A model generated the notes under the pieces. It worked only from the letters and a program-made list of their open reading frames with translations, was not told the DNA's origin and ran no database searches. Made by a program: the position numbers and the translations under genes. This document shows positions 24,147 through 34,033 of a DNA stretch of 64,000 nucleotides, piece by piece. The stretch's first letter is position 1, and the number at the start of each line of letters is the position of its first letter. The stretch is taken from contig JAIYAT010000010.1 in NCBI GenBank assembly GCA_027488905.1, positions 300,702 through 364,701 on the forward strand, written 5' to 3'. The stretch is from Bacteroidota bacterium. Its GTDB lineage: Bacteria; Bacteroidota; Bacteroidia; UKL13-3.

Positions 24147-26366
24147 CTAATTTCTCCGTCTTTTTTTACCACTACTTCTGCTAGCCTTAACCTTTGATTT
24201 TGGTTTTTCAACCTTTAGGTTTTTTCTCAAACCTACTCTTAAGACAACCTCATCTGAAATGTTTAGGTCGATGGTGCGTTTAAAAATATCTGCTGCTGCA
24301 ACAATTACTTTGATAGGGTCACCCAATTGATATTTCTTTCTGGTTCTGCGACCAATAATCCATTGATTGTCTGCATCATAGTCATAATAGTCGTCTTGCA
24401 TATTGGTAAGCCTAATCATGCCTTCTGCTTTGTATTGACTTATTTCCACATATATGCCCCAATCCGTTACGCCAGAAACTATTCCTTCAAATTCTTGCCC
24501 AATAAAACCGCTGATATATTCTACTTGTTTATACCTAACAGATGCGCGTTCTGCTTCTGCAGCCTTTACTTCCATAGCAGAACTTTGCTTACACATGTCT
24601 TCATAATGCGCCTCATTGGCAGATTTGCCTTGGTTCAAATAGGAAAACAAAAGGCGATGTACCATTAAATCTGGATACCTTCGGATTGGCGAAGTGAAAT
24701 GGGTATAATGCTCAAAGGCCAAACCATAATGCATAGATTTCTTTGTACCATAATAGGCCTTGCTCATGGTTCTAATAGCCTGACTTTGCACCAAATTCTG
24801 CTCGGGCTTGCCTTCCAAGTCCTCAAGTAAAGCATTAAAAGAGTTGGCAATAGACTTCTGACTTTGCATTTCTAGCTTATAACCAAACCGAGCTGCAAAA
24901 ATGTTAAACATACGCAGTTTGTCTTCGTTTGGCTCTTCGTGCACGCGGTAAACAAAGGTTTTCTTTTTCTCGGCCTTACCTAAACTATTACCATACTCGG
25001 CCACTTTTCGGTTTGCCAATAACATAAATTCTTCAATCAATTTATGGGCGTCTTTTCTGATTTTTACATACAATTCTTTAGGTTTAAAATTTTCATCCAA
25101 CCTAAATTTCACTTCTTGCGTTTCGAAACTGATGGCCCCTTTTTTAAACCTTTTTTCTTTAAGAATTTTGGCTAGCTCATTTAAAATATTCAATTCCTCT
25201 GCTAAATCACCTTGCTTAGATTCTAAACGTTCTTGGGCTTCTTCGTAGCTAAAACGTCTGATAGAATGAATGATGGTTTTGCCAAACCAAGTAGAAAGCA
25301 CTTCTGCATCCGGGTTCATTTCTACCACCACCGAAAAGGTAAGTTTATCTTCATTGGGTCTTAATGAACACACGCCATTTGATAGTTTTTCGGGCAACAT
25401 TGGAATTGTTCTATCAACCAAATACACTGAAGTGGCGCGCTTTAAAGCTTCTTCATCCAACTTTCCGCCTTCAGTAATATAGTGACTAACATCGGCAATG
25501 TGAATGCCAATTTCGTAGTTGCCATTAGCTAGTTTTACAAATGAAATGGCATCATCAAAGTCTTTGGCATCTTCAGGGTCAATGGTAAAGGTGAGTGTTT
25601 TTCTAAAGTCTTTTCTTAGCTTAATTTCTGCTGCTGGAATTTTATCTGGAATCTTGCTTGCTTCTTTTTCTACTTCATCTGGGAACTTAGGTTCAAACCC
25701 ATACTCTAAAACGATGGCATTCATTTCAGTTTCATGGTTGCCCGGTTTGCCTAGCACTTCAACTACTTCGCCAATTGGGTTTTCGTTTTCTGGGGTCCAT
25801 TCTAAAATTCTTGCAACAGCTTTTTCTCCATTTTTCCCTTGCTTAAGTTTATCGGCCGGAATGAAGATATTGTTATGCATTTTTTTATCGTCAGGAATTA
25901 AAAATGCATAGTTATAATGTACTTGCAAAACACCCACAAAGTTGGTTTTTGCACGTTTAATTACCTCAACAATTTCACCGGTTTGCCTGCCATTCACCTG
26001 ATGTGCAAACAAAGAAACCTTCACGGTATCACCATGCAGGGCAGTGTTTTTAAAATCGGCTCCAATATAAACATCCTCTTCTTTGTCCTCTCTTTTAACA
26101 TAGGCATGTCCAGCGGCAGTCATGTCTACGGTGCCAAAAACAAATTGATGTTTAAAAATGGCAATATACCTTCCGGGGTCAATTTCTTCAATGATTCCAT
26201 CAGCCTCAAGTTGCTTTAAGGCCAATAAAATGGCATTTCGCATCTCAGAACTATCCAAGTCTAATCTTGTAGAAATCTGTTTGTAATTCAACATTTTTCT
26301 ACCTGTTTCGGTAAATAAGTTCTGAATTTTACGTTTTAATGCGGCTGTATTTTTCAACTTTTTCAT
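24147..26366 (-). CDS. rnr: Ribonuclease R
   Basis: The protein has 739 residues from ATG 26366 (upstream ATG at 26384 possible). Order: winged-helix start (RKMLNYKQISTRLDLDSSEMRNAIL), two cold-shock domains (FGTVDMTAAGHAYVKRE), the RNB catalytic domain with TIDPEDAKDFDDAISF and CSLRPNEDKLTFSV, then an S1 domain (FEGIVSGVTDWGIYVEIS) and a basic tail ending KKRRRN. It degrades structured RNA 3' to 5' and is important in the cold. A 7-bp inverted repeat CGGCCCC/CGGGGCCG lies downstream at about 24086-24132. Confidence 0.97.
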   Translation of the reverse strand: MKKLKNTAALKRKIQNLFTETGRKMLNYKQISTRLDLDSSEMRNAILLALKQLEADGIIEEIDPGRYIAIFKHQFVFGTVDMTAAGHAYVKREDKEEDVYIGADFKNTALHGDTVKVSLFAHQVNGRQTGEIVEVIKRAKTNFVGVLQVHYNYAFLIPDDKKMHNNIFIPADKLKQGKNGEKAVARILEWTPENENPIGEVVEVLGKPGNHETEMNAIVLEYGFEPKFPDEVEKEASKIPDKIPAAEIKLRKDFRKTLTFTIDPEDAKDFDDAISFVKLANGNYEIGIHIADVSHYITEGGKLDEEALKRATSVYLVDRTIPMLPEKLSNGVCSLRPNEDKLTFSVVVEMNPDAEVLSTWFGKTIIHSIRRFSYEEAQERLESKQGDLAEELNILNELAKILKEKRFKKGAISFETQEVKFRLDENFKPKELYVKIRKDAHKLIEEFMLLANRKVAEYGNSLGKAEKKKTFVYRVHEEPNEDKLRMFNIFAARFGYKLEMQSQKSIANSFNALLEDLEGKPEQNLVQSQAIRTMSKAYYGTKKSMHYGLAFEHYTHFTSPIRRYPDLMVHRLLFSYLNQGKSANEAHYEDMCKQSSAMEVKAAEAERASVRYKQVEYISGFIGQEFEGIVSGVTDWGIYVEISQYKAEGMIRLTNMQDDYYDYDADNQWIIGRRTRKKYQLGDPIKVIVAAADIFKRTIDLNISDEVVLRVGLRKNLKVEKPKSKVKASRSSGKKRRRN

Positions 26367-26495
26367 TGCTTGCAATATAATCATTAGGTGCTTAGCTATT
26401 CAAAGGATTCAAAAACTTGGAAAAGTCATAAAAAAATAGGTCGGTTTGAACTAAAAAAAATAGGTATTAAATTAAATTAGAATTAACTTGCGGCC

Positions 26496-27584
26496 ATGAA
26501 ACGGATTGCCTTTTTTCTATTTGTATTGTCTTTATTTCAGTTTAAAGATGGCTTTAGTCAGTTTAAGTTGCAGGTCGTTGATTCTTCTAAATTCATTTTA
26601 GTTTCAAAAAATTCTAGTATAAATTTTCGAAACCTTTCTTTTCGAGGAATGCATGTAGTTAATGATAAAGTGGTTTGGGTAAGCGGTAGTCAGAGTGTGG
26701 TTGCAAAAAGCATCGATGGTGGTAAAACCTTCATCATTATGCAAATTCCTGGCTTTCCAAATTTGCAATTGCGTTCTATTTATGGTTTTAGTAAAGATGT
26801 AGCAATAGTTGTTGCAAGTGGCTCTCCTGCTTATATTTTTAAAACAGTTGATGGTGGTGGAACTTGGAGATTAGTTTTTCAAAATACTGATCCAGTTATT
26901 TTCTTAGACGCCATAGATTTTTGGGATATAAATAAAGGAGCAGTAATTGGGGATCCAATTGATGAAAGGTTCGTGTTGTATAAAACAAACGATGCTGGCA
27001 ATACTTGGTACCCGTTTGATACAGCCATGCGCCCATGGGCAATTCCAGGAGAATCTTTATTTGCAGCTTCTGGAACTAGCTTTAAATGTTTACCAAAAGG
27101 AAGTGTTGGTTTTGTAACTGGTGGCAGTGTAAGTGTTTTCCATTGGCTACAAATGGGTAAGTTTTACCAACGTTATGAGCTAAAAAGCATGAAGAGTGGA
27201 AGCCCATCAAAAGGTGCATTTTCATTTGACATCAATAAAAATTATATCGCAATTGTTGGAGGAGATTTTGAATCTGATACTGCCAAAACAAAGCAAAGTG
27301 TTTATTATTATGAGTATAGAGAAGAGGGCTTAGAATTACTCAATGCAAAACCTTTCTTTACCGGATATCGCTCTTGTGTTACTTTTATTGGAGAAGGGCC
27401 AGAGTTTATTACTTGCGGGCCTACTGGGGTTGAATCAAATCATACAGAATCTGTAGAAGTTAATCCTTCTAAAGGAAAAGGAAAAATCTCAGACAATAGC
27501 TTTAATGTTGTTCGGTCTGATAAGTCCGGCAAGCTGATAGTACTTGCCGGAAGTCAAGGAAAAATAGCAGTTTTAACTAAGTAA
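26496..27584 (+). CDS. Secreted beta-propeller (YCF48/BNR-like) protein
   Basis: The protein has 362 residues with a signal peptide (MKRIAFFLFVLSLFQFKDGFS|Q). Asp-box-like repeats (SIDGGKTFIIM, TVDGGGTWRLV, TNDAGNTWYPF) mark a sialidase/YCF48-type propeller. In Bacteroidota such proteins are usually annotated as oxidoreductases or PSII assembly-factor-like without proof. No catalytic residues of sialidases are evident. It is convergent with the phosphoglucomutase gene, overlapping by 12 bp. Confidence 0.8.
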   Translation: MKRIAFFLFVLSLFQFKDGFSQFKLQVVDSSKFILVSKNSSINFRNLSFRGMHVVNDKVVWVSGSQSVVAKSIDGGKTFIIMQIPGFPNLQLRSIYGFSKDVAIVVASGSPAYIFKTVDGGGTWRLVFQNTDPVIFLDAIDFWDINKGAVIGDPIDERFVLYKTNDAGNTWYPFDTAMRPWAIPGESLFAASGTSFKCLPKGSVGFVTGGSVSVFHWLQMGKFYQRYELKSMKSGSPSKGAFSFDINKNYIAIVGGDFESDTAKTKQSVYYYEYREEGLELLNAKPFFTGYRSCVTFIGEGPEFITCGPTGVESNHTESVEVNPSKGKGKISDNSFNVVRSDKSGKLIVLAGSQGKIAVLTK

Positions 27585-28976
27585 AACTGCTTTAGTTGCC
27601 TCTAATATTTTAGTTGCGTTTTCGTCTGTATCACTTTCTGAGTAAACCCTTAACACAGGCTCAGTTCCAGAAGCTCTCACCATTACCCATTCGCCATTTC
27701 CAAGGTGAAATTTATACCCATCTAAGTCTTCAGTTTTTTCTATTTTATAACTACCAAAAGCAGTGTATAACCCAGCTTTGCAATTAGCTAATACCTTTTG
27801 TTTGATTTCTTCGGTAATGTGTAAATCAATTCTGCCCATAGCAAAAGAACCAACCACATCGTATACTTCTTGAATCAATTCATTTAAGCTCTTGCCAGTT
27901 TTGGCCATAAATTCCCAAAGTGTTAAGCCAATCCAAATGCCATCGCGCTCTGGAATAAATCCTTTGATAGCGATACCACCACTTTCTTCGCCACCTACAA
28001 GTACATTTTCAGTTACCATTTTCTCACAAATGTATTTGAAACCAATTTTAGTGATTTCAATTTCTAAGCCATATGCCTTAGCCATTTCTGTGATTTTATT
28101 GGTAGCGCTAAAGGTAGTGATCACTTTACCATCCATGCCTTTGTATTTGTGCAAGTAGTGAACCAATAAAAGAATAATATGATGTGAATCAACAAACTTT
28201 CCTTCTTTGTTATAAAGTCCAATTCTATCGGCATCTCCATCTGTCACCAAACCGCAGTCAATATCTCCACTTACGCGAATCAACTCTCTAAATTCACTTA
28301 AGTTTTTGTCGATAGGCTCAGGTGCCTGACCGTCAAAACCAGGGTTGTGTTCGCAATGCAACAAGGTAATGTCTGGAAACAATCTTCTCATAACATTTTG
28401 TCCCGCACCATACATCGCATCGTAAGCAAATTCCATTTTGCTATCTACTATGGCTTTTAAATCAAATTTGCTTTCAACTTCATTCACATACATGGTTTCT
28501 AAATCTACGTATTCAACCATGCCTGCTTTAATATTTTCTTCGTGACTTGCAAGTGTAACTGATAAAGTTTCAGGTATTGCCTTTTCAACTGCGTCAATTA
28601 CTGCTGGAGAGCTTGGTCCGCCATAATGCGCCTTTAGTTTAAAACCATTGTACGTGTGTGGGTTATGACTTGCTGTAATAATTACACCTAAAGCGGCACC
28701 ATGTTTAACTGCACCTAGACTTATCATTGGCGTAGATACAAAACCTTTGGCCATAATCACTTTGATACCATTGGCATTCATTACTCTTGCTGTGTTTTCA
28801 GCAAAAAGTTCACCTGCAAAACGACAATCATGCCCAATAACAACTGTCAAGTTATTTGGGAAGCTAGCCTTGATATAGTCGGCAGTTCCTTGTGCAACAC
28901 GTCTTACATTTTCTACTGTAAACTCATCGGCAATAATGCCTCTCCAACCGTCGGTTCCAAATTTTATTACGTACAT
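27573..28976 (-). CDS. Phosphoglucomutase/phosphomannomutase family protein
   Basis: The protein has 467 residues from ATG 28976, matching the family start (MYVIKFGTDGWRGIIADEF). It has the phosphoserine loop TASHNP with Ser103, the metal loop DGDADR near 245, the sugar loop GGEESGG near 330, and the C-terminal phosphate loop RASGTEP. It interconverts hexose 1- and 6-phosphates for glycogen or envelope sugar synthesis; specificity cannot be assigned from the motifs. The downstream end overlaps the convergent propeller gene. Confidence 0.92.
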   Translation of the reverse strand: MYVIKFGTDGWRGIIADEFTVENVRRVAQGTADYIKASFPNNLTVVIGHDCRFAGELFAENTARVMNANGIKVIMAKGFVSTPMISLGAVKHGAALGVIITASHNPHTYNGFKLKAHYGGPSSPAVIDAVEKAIPETLSVTLASHEENIKAGMVEYVDLETMYVNEVESKFDLKAIVDSKMEFAYDAMYGAGQNVMRRLFPDITLLHCEHNPGFDGQAPEPIDKNLSEFRELIRVSGDIDCGLVTDGDADRIGLYNKEGKFVDSHHIILLLVHYLHKYKGMDGKVITTFSATNKITEMAKAYGLEIEITKIGFKYICEKMVTENVLVGGEESGGIAIKGFIPERDGIWIGLTLWEFMAKTGKSLNELIQEVYDVVGSFAMGRIDLHITEEIKQKVLANCKAGLYTAFGSYKIEKTEDLDGYKFHLGNGEWVMVRASGTEPVLRVYSESDTDENATKILEATKAVLLS

Positions 28977-29005
28977 AAGTGGATGTTTTAAAGCGTGCAA
29001 TTTAA

Positions 29006-30346
29006 CTAACTCCCTTTAAATCTCCATTTTTCTTTGAAGTATTTAAATAGAATTAATATTGCACCTAAAACAATCACCCAATAATAGCGGCTATTATACC
29101 TTGCGCCTTCAGAGGCAACACTCACAGCCACTACATTTCCCATGTAGCCTAGCAGTAGCATTAGTGTTATCAGTTTTTGTCGGTTTGAACCAAAACCGAT
29201 TATTAAACTAGTAAGCAGAATTAACAATGATAAGAGCAAACTATAATACATCCAGTTGCTAAGTGGTTGACTAATCTTTAATGCTTGATTTTGTTGTTGT
29301 TTGCTGTTTAAATAGCTTTTAAATTCTGGTTTAAAGTAATAGCCAATAATATAACCTGGAGGAGATAAAGAATCGTAAGGCAAATACTCTTCTGCCACCG
29401 CGGTTTGAAACGTTTGTTTCCAAGAAACCTTCGCCAAATAATTTAAGTTTTTAACTAGTAAATTAGGGTCAGACAAAACTGCTTTATTTATATCCTTGAG
29501 TTCTGTTAGTTCTTTTTCCCAGCCTTTTAATTTTATCAATGGACTATTCTCTGTCCATAAAAAATCTGAGGCACAATTGGGCAAACTATCTTTATATTGA
29601 CACATTTGCCAATTTGCATTTGGGCAATTTTTATCTAATATTTCTTTCATACTGCCATTTTCAATAAATCGAGCACTTATGAAATAGTAAGACCTTTTGG
29701 GGTAAGTAAATTGGTTTCCAGCGAGGTAATGAAAGCTAGGTAAAAATAAATAGTTGCATAGAATAATAGCACCCACCCAAAGTGTTCGTTTTATTGAGAT
29801 ACTATTTCTTACCCACTTAAAAGAACTTGAAACTAGTAATACTGCCCATACCAAAAGGTGTCCAGTGGCCTGACTTAAATGAGCAGCAGTAACAAACCAA
29901 TAAAATATGATTAAAAATCCCCAGCGCCAAGGCTTTTGGTTCAAACCGAAAAAAAGAAATAATAGCAACAGATATGAAAAACCAGTAAACGCATCTGCCA
30001 TTAAAAATGAGCTGTACCAAGGCAAAGTGCTAAAAAGGCACATTAATAAGCCAACCAAAAAAAAGCTGCGGGGCTTAAGTGTTTCTGCAAGAAATAGTTT
30101 TGCAAAAACATACGTAAGCGCCGCAGCAATTATTGCTTGAGCAAAAATGCTAAGCCAAAGACTTTCTAATAAACTCGAATGCCTTATGAAAAAACCATAA
30201 ACTAAAGGCCTATCTTGAGGGATATTGGATTGCATTCCGCTTGCTATGTATGTCCCGGTATCGGAATAAACTAGCGGAAAACCATTCCAAAAAGCTGGAA
30301 ACATCAACAGAAAAGCGAATCCTAAAAATGCGGCAGCGCGTTTCAA
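29006..30346 (-). CDS. Polytopic membrane protein, possible GT-C-type glycosyltransferase
   Basis: The protein has 446 residues and about ten membrane segments (first 5-22, last near 415-435). After the first segment a loop begins NGFPLVYSDTGTYIASG, with an Asp like the catalytic loop Asp of GT-C glycosyltransferases. A large soluble loop of about 110 residues (about 225-335, four Cys) lies between segments. I do not recognise a named family. It lies between phosphoglucomutase and an acyl-CoA dehydrogenase on the same strand. GGTTTGAACC words occur at 29182 and 29938. Confidence 0.65.
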   Translation of the reverse strand: MKRAAAFLGFAFLLMFPAFWNGFPLVYSDTGTYIASGMQSNIPQDRPLVYGFFIRHSSLLESLWLSIFAQAIIAAALTYVFAKLFLAETLKPRSFFLVGLLMCLFSTLPWYSSFLMADAFTGFSYLLLLFLFFGLNQKPWRWGFLIIFYWFVTAAHLSQATGHLLVWAVLLVSSSFKWVRNSISIKRTLWVGAIILCNYLFLPSFHYLAGNQFTYPKRSYYFISARFIENGSMKEILDKNCPNANWQMCQYKDSLPNCASDFLWTENSPLIKLKGWEKELTELKDINKAVLSDPNLLVKNLNYLAKVSWKQTFQTAVAEEYLPYDSLSPPGYIIGYYFKPEFKSYLNSKQQQNQALKISQPLSNWMYYSLLLSLLILLTSLIIGFGSNRQKLITLMLLLGYMGNVVAVSVASEGARYNSRYYWVIVLGAILILFKYFKEKWRFKGS

Positions 30347-30364
30347 GTGTTTCCTTTTCAGGTA

Positions 30365-31579
30365 TTAGGTAAATGCATTTTCACCTGTTACATCCATACC
30401 TGTGATAAGCAAATGGATGTCGTGCGTACCTTCATAAGTAATTACACTTTCAAGGTTCATCATGTGGCGCATAATGCTGTATTCTCCGGTGATTCCCATG
30501 CCGCCTAACATTTGCCTTGCATCACGTGCAATTTGGCAAGCCATGGCCACATTGTTTCTTTTTGCCATTGAAATTTGTGCTGGAGTTGCTCTGCCTTCAT
30601 TCATCAAAACACCTAAGCGCCAAGTTAACATTTGAGCTTTGGCAATTTCTGTGATCATTTCGGCTAATTTCTTTTGTTGCAATTGAAAGCCTGCAATTGG
30701 ACGTCCGAATTGTTTTCTTTCTTTGGCATATCTCAAAGCGGTATCATAGCAATCTAATGCCGCGCCAATTGCGCCCCAGCTAATTCCATAGCGAGCAGAA
30801 TTTAAGCAAGTCAAAGGACCTTTTAGGCCTTCAACGCCTGGTAGAATATTTTCTTTTGGAACTAATACGTCTGTAAAAACTAACTCACCTGTGGCACTTG
30901 CTCTTAAGCTCCATTTTCCATGGGTTTCTGGAGTGGTAAAGCCAGCCATGCCGCGTTCTACAATTATACCACGAATAACACCCGCTTCATTTTTTGCCCA
31001 AACCACTGCAACATCTGCAAATGGAGAGTTGCTAATCCACATTTTGGCACCATTTAAAATAACATTTTTGCCATCGCCAGCATCCTTGAAATTGGTGGTC
31101 ATTCCAGCAGGATTAGAGCCATGGTCAGGTTCTGTTAAGCCAAAGCAGCCCATCATTTCGCCGCTAGCCAATTTTGGAAGGTATTTTCTTTTTTGTTCTT
31201 CTGAGCCAAATTTGTAGATAGGATACATTACCAAACTGCCTTGAACCGAGGCGGTAGAACGAATGCCAGAATCACAACGCTCTAGTTCTTGCATGATTAG
31301 TCCATAGCTGATATAATCTAATCCACCACAGCCATACTCTGCTGGTAATTGCGGGCCAAAACAGCCAACTTCTGCCATGCCATTGATAAGGTAATGCGGA
31401 AACATCGACCTCTGAGCCGCATCTTCTATGATGGGAGAAATTTCTTTCTTTACAAAGTCTCTAACCGTATTGCGAATAAGTTTGTGTTCATCCGTTAGCA
31501 ACTCATCCATCAAATAGTAATCGTGGTGCTGGTATAAGTCGGATTTACTTGAACGTTGGAAATCTTGCGCTTGGTTCAT
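30365..31579 (-). CDS. gcdH: Acyl-CoA dehydrogenase, probably glutaryl-CoA dehydrogenase
   Basis: The protein has 404 residues. It has CFGLTEPDHGSNPAGM and MWISNSPFADVAVVWAK (FAD-binding middle domain), FGRPIAGFQLQQKKLAEM, and the catalytic region TYEGTHDIHLLI with the catalytic Glu. RSTASVQGSLV near residue 100 and HDIH after the catalytic Glu are features of glutaryl-CoA dehydrogenases, which oxidise and decarboxylate glutaryl-CoA to crotonyl-CoA in lysine and tryptophan breakdown. Electron acceptor is ETF. The exact substrate is inferred. Confidence 0.85.
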   Translation of the reverse strand: MNQAQDFQRSSKSDLYQHHDYYLMDELLTDEHKLIRNTVRDFVKKEISPIIEDAAQRSMFPHYLINGMAEVGCFGPQLPAEYGCGGLDYISYGLIMQELERCDSGIRSTASVQGSLVMYPIYKFGSEEQKRKYLPKLASGEMMGCFGLTEPDHGSNPAGMTTNFKDAGDGKNVILNGAKMWISNSPFADVAVVWAKNEAGVIRGIIVERGMAGFTTPETHGKWSLRASATGELVFTDVLVPKENILPGVEGLKGPLTCLNSARYGISWGAIGAALDCYDTALRYAKERKQFGRPIAGFQLQQKKLAEMITEIAKAQMLTWRLGVLMNEGRATPAQISMAKRNNVAMACQIARDARQMLGGMGITGEYSIMRHMMNLESVITYEGTHDIHLLITGMDVTGENAFT

Positions 31580-31624
31580 TATCTTTTATTATTTGTTTCG
31601 CTGCGAAAATAGTTATTTTGAGGT

Positions 31625-31981
31625 ATGAAGTTAACTACCACTTTAGAGAATTTATCTTTTTTTGCTTATCACGGCCTTTACGATTTTGAAAAGGAAAGAG
31701 GCGCCAACTTTTTTGTGGATGTTGAAATACTCGAAGAAGTGCCCGAAGACCGTCGATTTAAGCAGTTGGAAGAGGTAATTAACTATGAGGAAATCTTCAA
31801 CATCATCAAGGAAGAAATGGAAATTCGCAGGGATTTTATAGAAGATTTGTGCCGCACAATTTTACAAAGAATTCACCTGCATTTGGCTGAGAAGGACATT
31901 TCTGTATCCGTAAAAATTACCAAACCAAATCCGGGTGGTGCTTTTGGGAGTGGCGCTGCCGCGGTTAAACTTGTAAGCTAA
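31625..31981 (+). CDS. folB: Dihydroneopterin aldolase
   Basis: The protein has 118 residues, normal for FolB. It has FAYHGLYDFEKERGANFFVDVEI (substrate-binding Tyr/Glu region), NYEEIFNIIKEEM, and the C-terminal catalytic strand VSVKITKPNPGG with the conserved Lys. It cleaves dihydroneopterin in folate synthesis. It shares the tetranucleotide CTAA with the convergent nadD stop. Confidence 0.95.
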   Translation: MKLTTTLENLSFFAYHGLYDFEKERGANFFVDVEILEEVPEDRRFKQLEEVINYEEIFNIIKEEMEIRRDFIEDLCRTILQRIHLHLAEKDISVSVKITKPNPGGAFGSGAAAVKLVS

Positions 31982-32562
31982 ACTTGTAGCTTATAATAGC
32001 CCTTTTCTTCAATTTCCTTTCTAACAGGCTCTGGAAGCATATACCGTATGCTCTTTCCTTCTTGTAAAGTCTCCCTGATATAGGTGGAAGATATGTTTAG
32101 CAAAGGAACTTCAAACATTTTTATCTTAGGGTGATTGGCCAACAAAGGGCGTTCAACAATGCCAATTCTTGCATACACATATACATCATGATGCAACAAA
32201 ATATCAGCATAGTTTTTCCACTTATGAAAACTCTTTAAGTTATCGCCGCCAATAATGAGGGTAAAGGTATGTTGTGGGTTTTCGTTTCTAAGTGCTTGTA
32301 AAGTATCTGCGGTATAAGAGGGGCGAGGCAAATCAAATTCTATATCACTGGCCTTGAACCTAATATCGTCTGCAATGGCAAGTTTTAAAAGTTCAATTCG
32401 TGTTTGTTCATGCAATAGTTCATCATTTTGCTTAAACGGATTTTGCGGAGAAACTACATACCAAATTTCGTCTAATTCTGTATAATCAGCCATATAGCTT
32501 CCAATGATAAGATGTCCTGTATGCACAGGGTTAAAGGAGCCAAAAAATAATCCGATTTTCAT
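31978..32562 (-). CDS. nadD: Nicotinate-nucleotide adenylyltransferase
   Basis: The protein has 194 residues. The nucleotidyltransferase signature GLFFGSFNPVHTGHLIIG (GxFxPxHxGH) lies at residues 4-21, and ISSTYIRETLQEGKSIRYMLP at the C-terminus is the second ATP-binding motif. It makes deamido-NAD from nicotinate mononucleotide and ATP. It follows gmk by 1 bp on the same strand; the yicC-gmk-nadD run is compact and probably one operon. Confidence 0.96.
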   Translation of the reverse strand: MKIGLFFGSFNPVHTGHLIIGSYMADYTELDEIWYVVSPQNPFKQNDELLHEQTRIELLKLAIADDIRFKASDIEFDLPRPSYTADTLQALRNENPQHTFTLIIGGDNLKSFHKWKNYADILLHHDVYVYARIGIVERPLLANHPKIKMFEVPLLNISSTYIRETLQEGKSIRYMLPEPVRKEIEEKGYYKLQV

Positions 32563-32563
32563 A

Positions 32564-33130
32564 TTAAGTATGGCTTAAAAATCTTTCAACCACTTCTTCT
32601 GCTTGCTCTAAGGCTGCTTCTAAATGATCATTTAGTATTACTATTTCAAATTTTGATTCAAATGCAAGTTCTTCAACTGCCTTGCCTACGCGCATTTTGA
32701 TTGTTTCTTCGGTTTCTGTTGACCTAAATCTTAAACGTTTCTCTAGGGCTTCAACACTTGGTGGTTTCACAAAAACACCAAGGGCTTTTTGTCCAAAATA
32801 ATTTTTAAGGTTTAAGCCTCCAACCACATCCACATCAAATATAACTACTTTGCCCGCTTGCCAAATGCGCTCAATTTCAGATTTTAAAGTGCCATAATAA
32901 TTGCCCCCATAAACTTCTTCATATTCCAAGAAATCATTTTGTGCCACATGGGTTTTAAATTCTTCCTGACTCATAAAATAATAGTCTTTGCCATGTTCTT
33001 CTCCTTTGCGCATTGCCCTTGTGCAGGCACTGACAGAGAATGCTAATCTATCATCTGTTTTCAACAAATGTTTTACGATGGTAGTTTTACCAGAACCAGA
33101 AGGTGCGCAAAAGATGATTACTTTTTCCAT
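32564..33130 (-). CDS. gmk: Guanylate kinase
   Basis: The protein has 188 residues with P-loop APSGSGKTT at residues 9-17, the GMP-binding segment (SACTRAMRKGEEHGKDYYFMS) and a lid with RLRFRSTETEETIKMRV. It phosphorylates GMP to GDP. It is 5 bp downstream of the YicC-type gene, a common bacterial pairing, and 1 bp upstream of nadD. Confidence 0.96.
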   Translation of the reverse strand: MEKVIIFCAPSGSGKTTIVKHLLKTDDRLAFSVSACTRAMRKGEEHGKDYYFMSQEEFKTHVAQNDFLEYEEVYGGNYYGTLKSEIERIWQAGKVVIFDVDVVGGLNLKNYFGQKALGVFVKPPSVEALEKRLRFRSTETEETIKMRVGKAVEELAFESKFEIVILNDHLEAALEQAEEVVERFLSHT

Positions 33131-33135
33131 GGCAA

Positions 33136-34005
33136 CTATAAAACATTGTTAATTTGTTCCTTAATTTTCTCCAACTCATCTTTCATTTCCACCACTTTTC
33201 TTTGCATCAACGGGTGGTTAGCTTTTGACCCGATGGTGTTTATTTCGCGTCCCATTTCTTGTGCTATAAATCCAAGTTTTTTGCCAGTAGAAGTGCTGTT
33301 GGCTGTTTCTTCAAAGTATTGACAGTGCTGTTTAAGCCTAGATTTTTCTTCGCTTATGTCTAACTTCTCTAGGTAGTAAATAATTTCTTGTTCAAAGCGA
33401 TTCTTATCTACCATGTCGTTTTGCAAATTGTTTAGCTCCTTTTGCAAACGCTCTCTTACATTGGTAATTCGCTCCTCTTCATAAGCGCTTAATGCATCCA
33501 TGCTACCCAAAATGGTTTTGTTCATGCGGTTCAATTCCTCTTCTAGCATTTTTCCTTCTGTTTGTCTGAACCCATCAAATTGTGTGTAGGCTTTTTCTAC
33601 CGTAGCAGCAATCTGTTTCCAGTCTTCTTCGCTGGGCGTATCTTCCGAATTTTGAATGACATTTGGAATTAAAAATACATTATTCAATAAGGATTGGGCA
33701 GGCCATTTGCTCACTTCACTCAATTTGGCCAATTCGTTCAAGTAATATTGCGCTACCTCTTGGTTAAGCGGACTTACCTTGTCTTCAATTTGCTTGTATT
33801 GAATATTGATAAAGACTTGAGCCGTGCCTCTTTCTATCCACTTTCCCAAGTCTCTCCTAAGTTCAAGTTCTTTGTGCTGCCATTGGCGCGGCATTCTTAG
33901 GTTGAGGTCCATAAACTTGCTGTTTAGCGAGCGGATTTCAACTTTAACATTAAACTTTTCTGTATCGGTTTCGGCCATTCCAAAACCGGTCATTGATCTT
34001 AGCAT
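33136..34005 (-). CDS. YicC/YloC-family endoribonuclease
   Basis: The protein has 289 residues from ATG 34005, where the family start MLRSMTGFG begins; the open frame extends 25 codons upstream with no family match. The N-terminal YicC domain (VKVEIRSLNSKFMDLNLRMPR) is followed by a C-terminal DUF1732 domain (RLKQHCQYFEETANSTSTGKKLGFIAQEMGREINTIGSK). Relatives in this family act on RNA. It heads the compact yicC-gmk-nadD run. Confidence 0.93.
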   Translation of the reverse strand: MLRSMTGFGMAETDTEKFNVKVEIRSLNSKFMDLNLRMPRQWQHKELELRRDLGKWIERGTAQVFINIQYKQIEDKVSPLNQEVAQYYLNELAKLSEVSKWPAQSLLNNVFLIPNVIQNSEDTPSEEDWKQIAATVEKAYTQFDGFRQTEGKMLEEELNRMNKTILGSMDALSAYEEERITNVRERLQKELNNLQNDMVDKNRFEQEIIYYLEKLDISEEKSRLKQHCQYFEETANSTSTGKKLGFIAQEMGREINTIGSKANHPLMQRKVVEMKDELEKIKEQINNVL

Positions 34006-34033
34006 ATAAATAAATAAGCTACGAAGGTAAGTA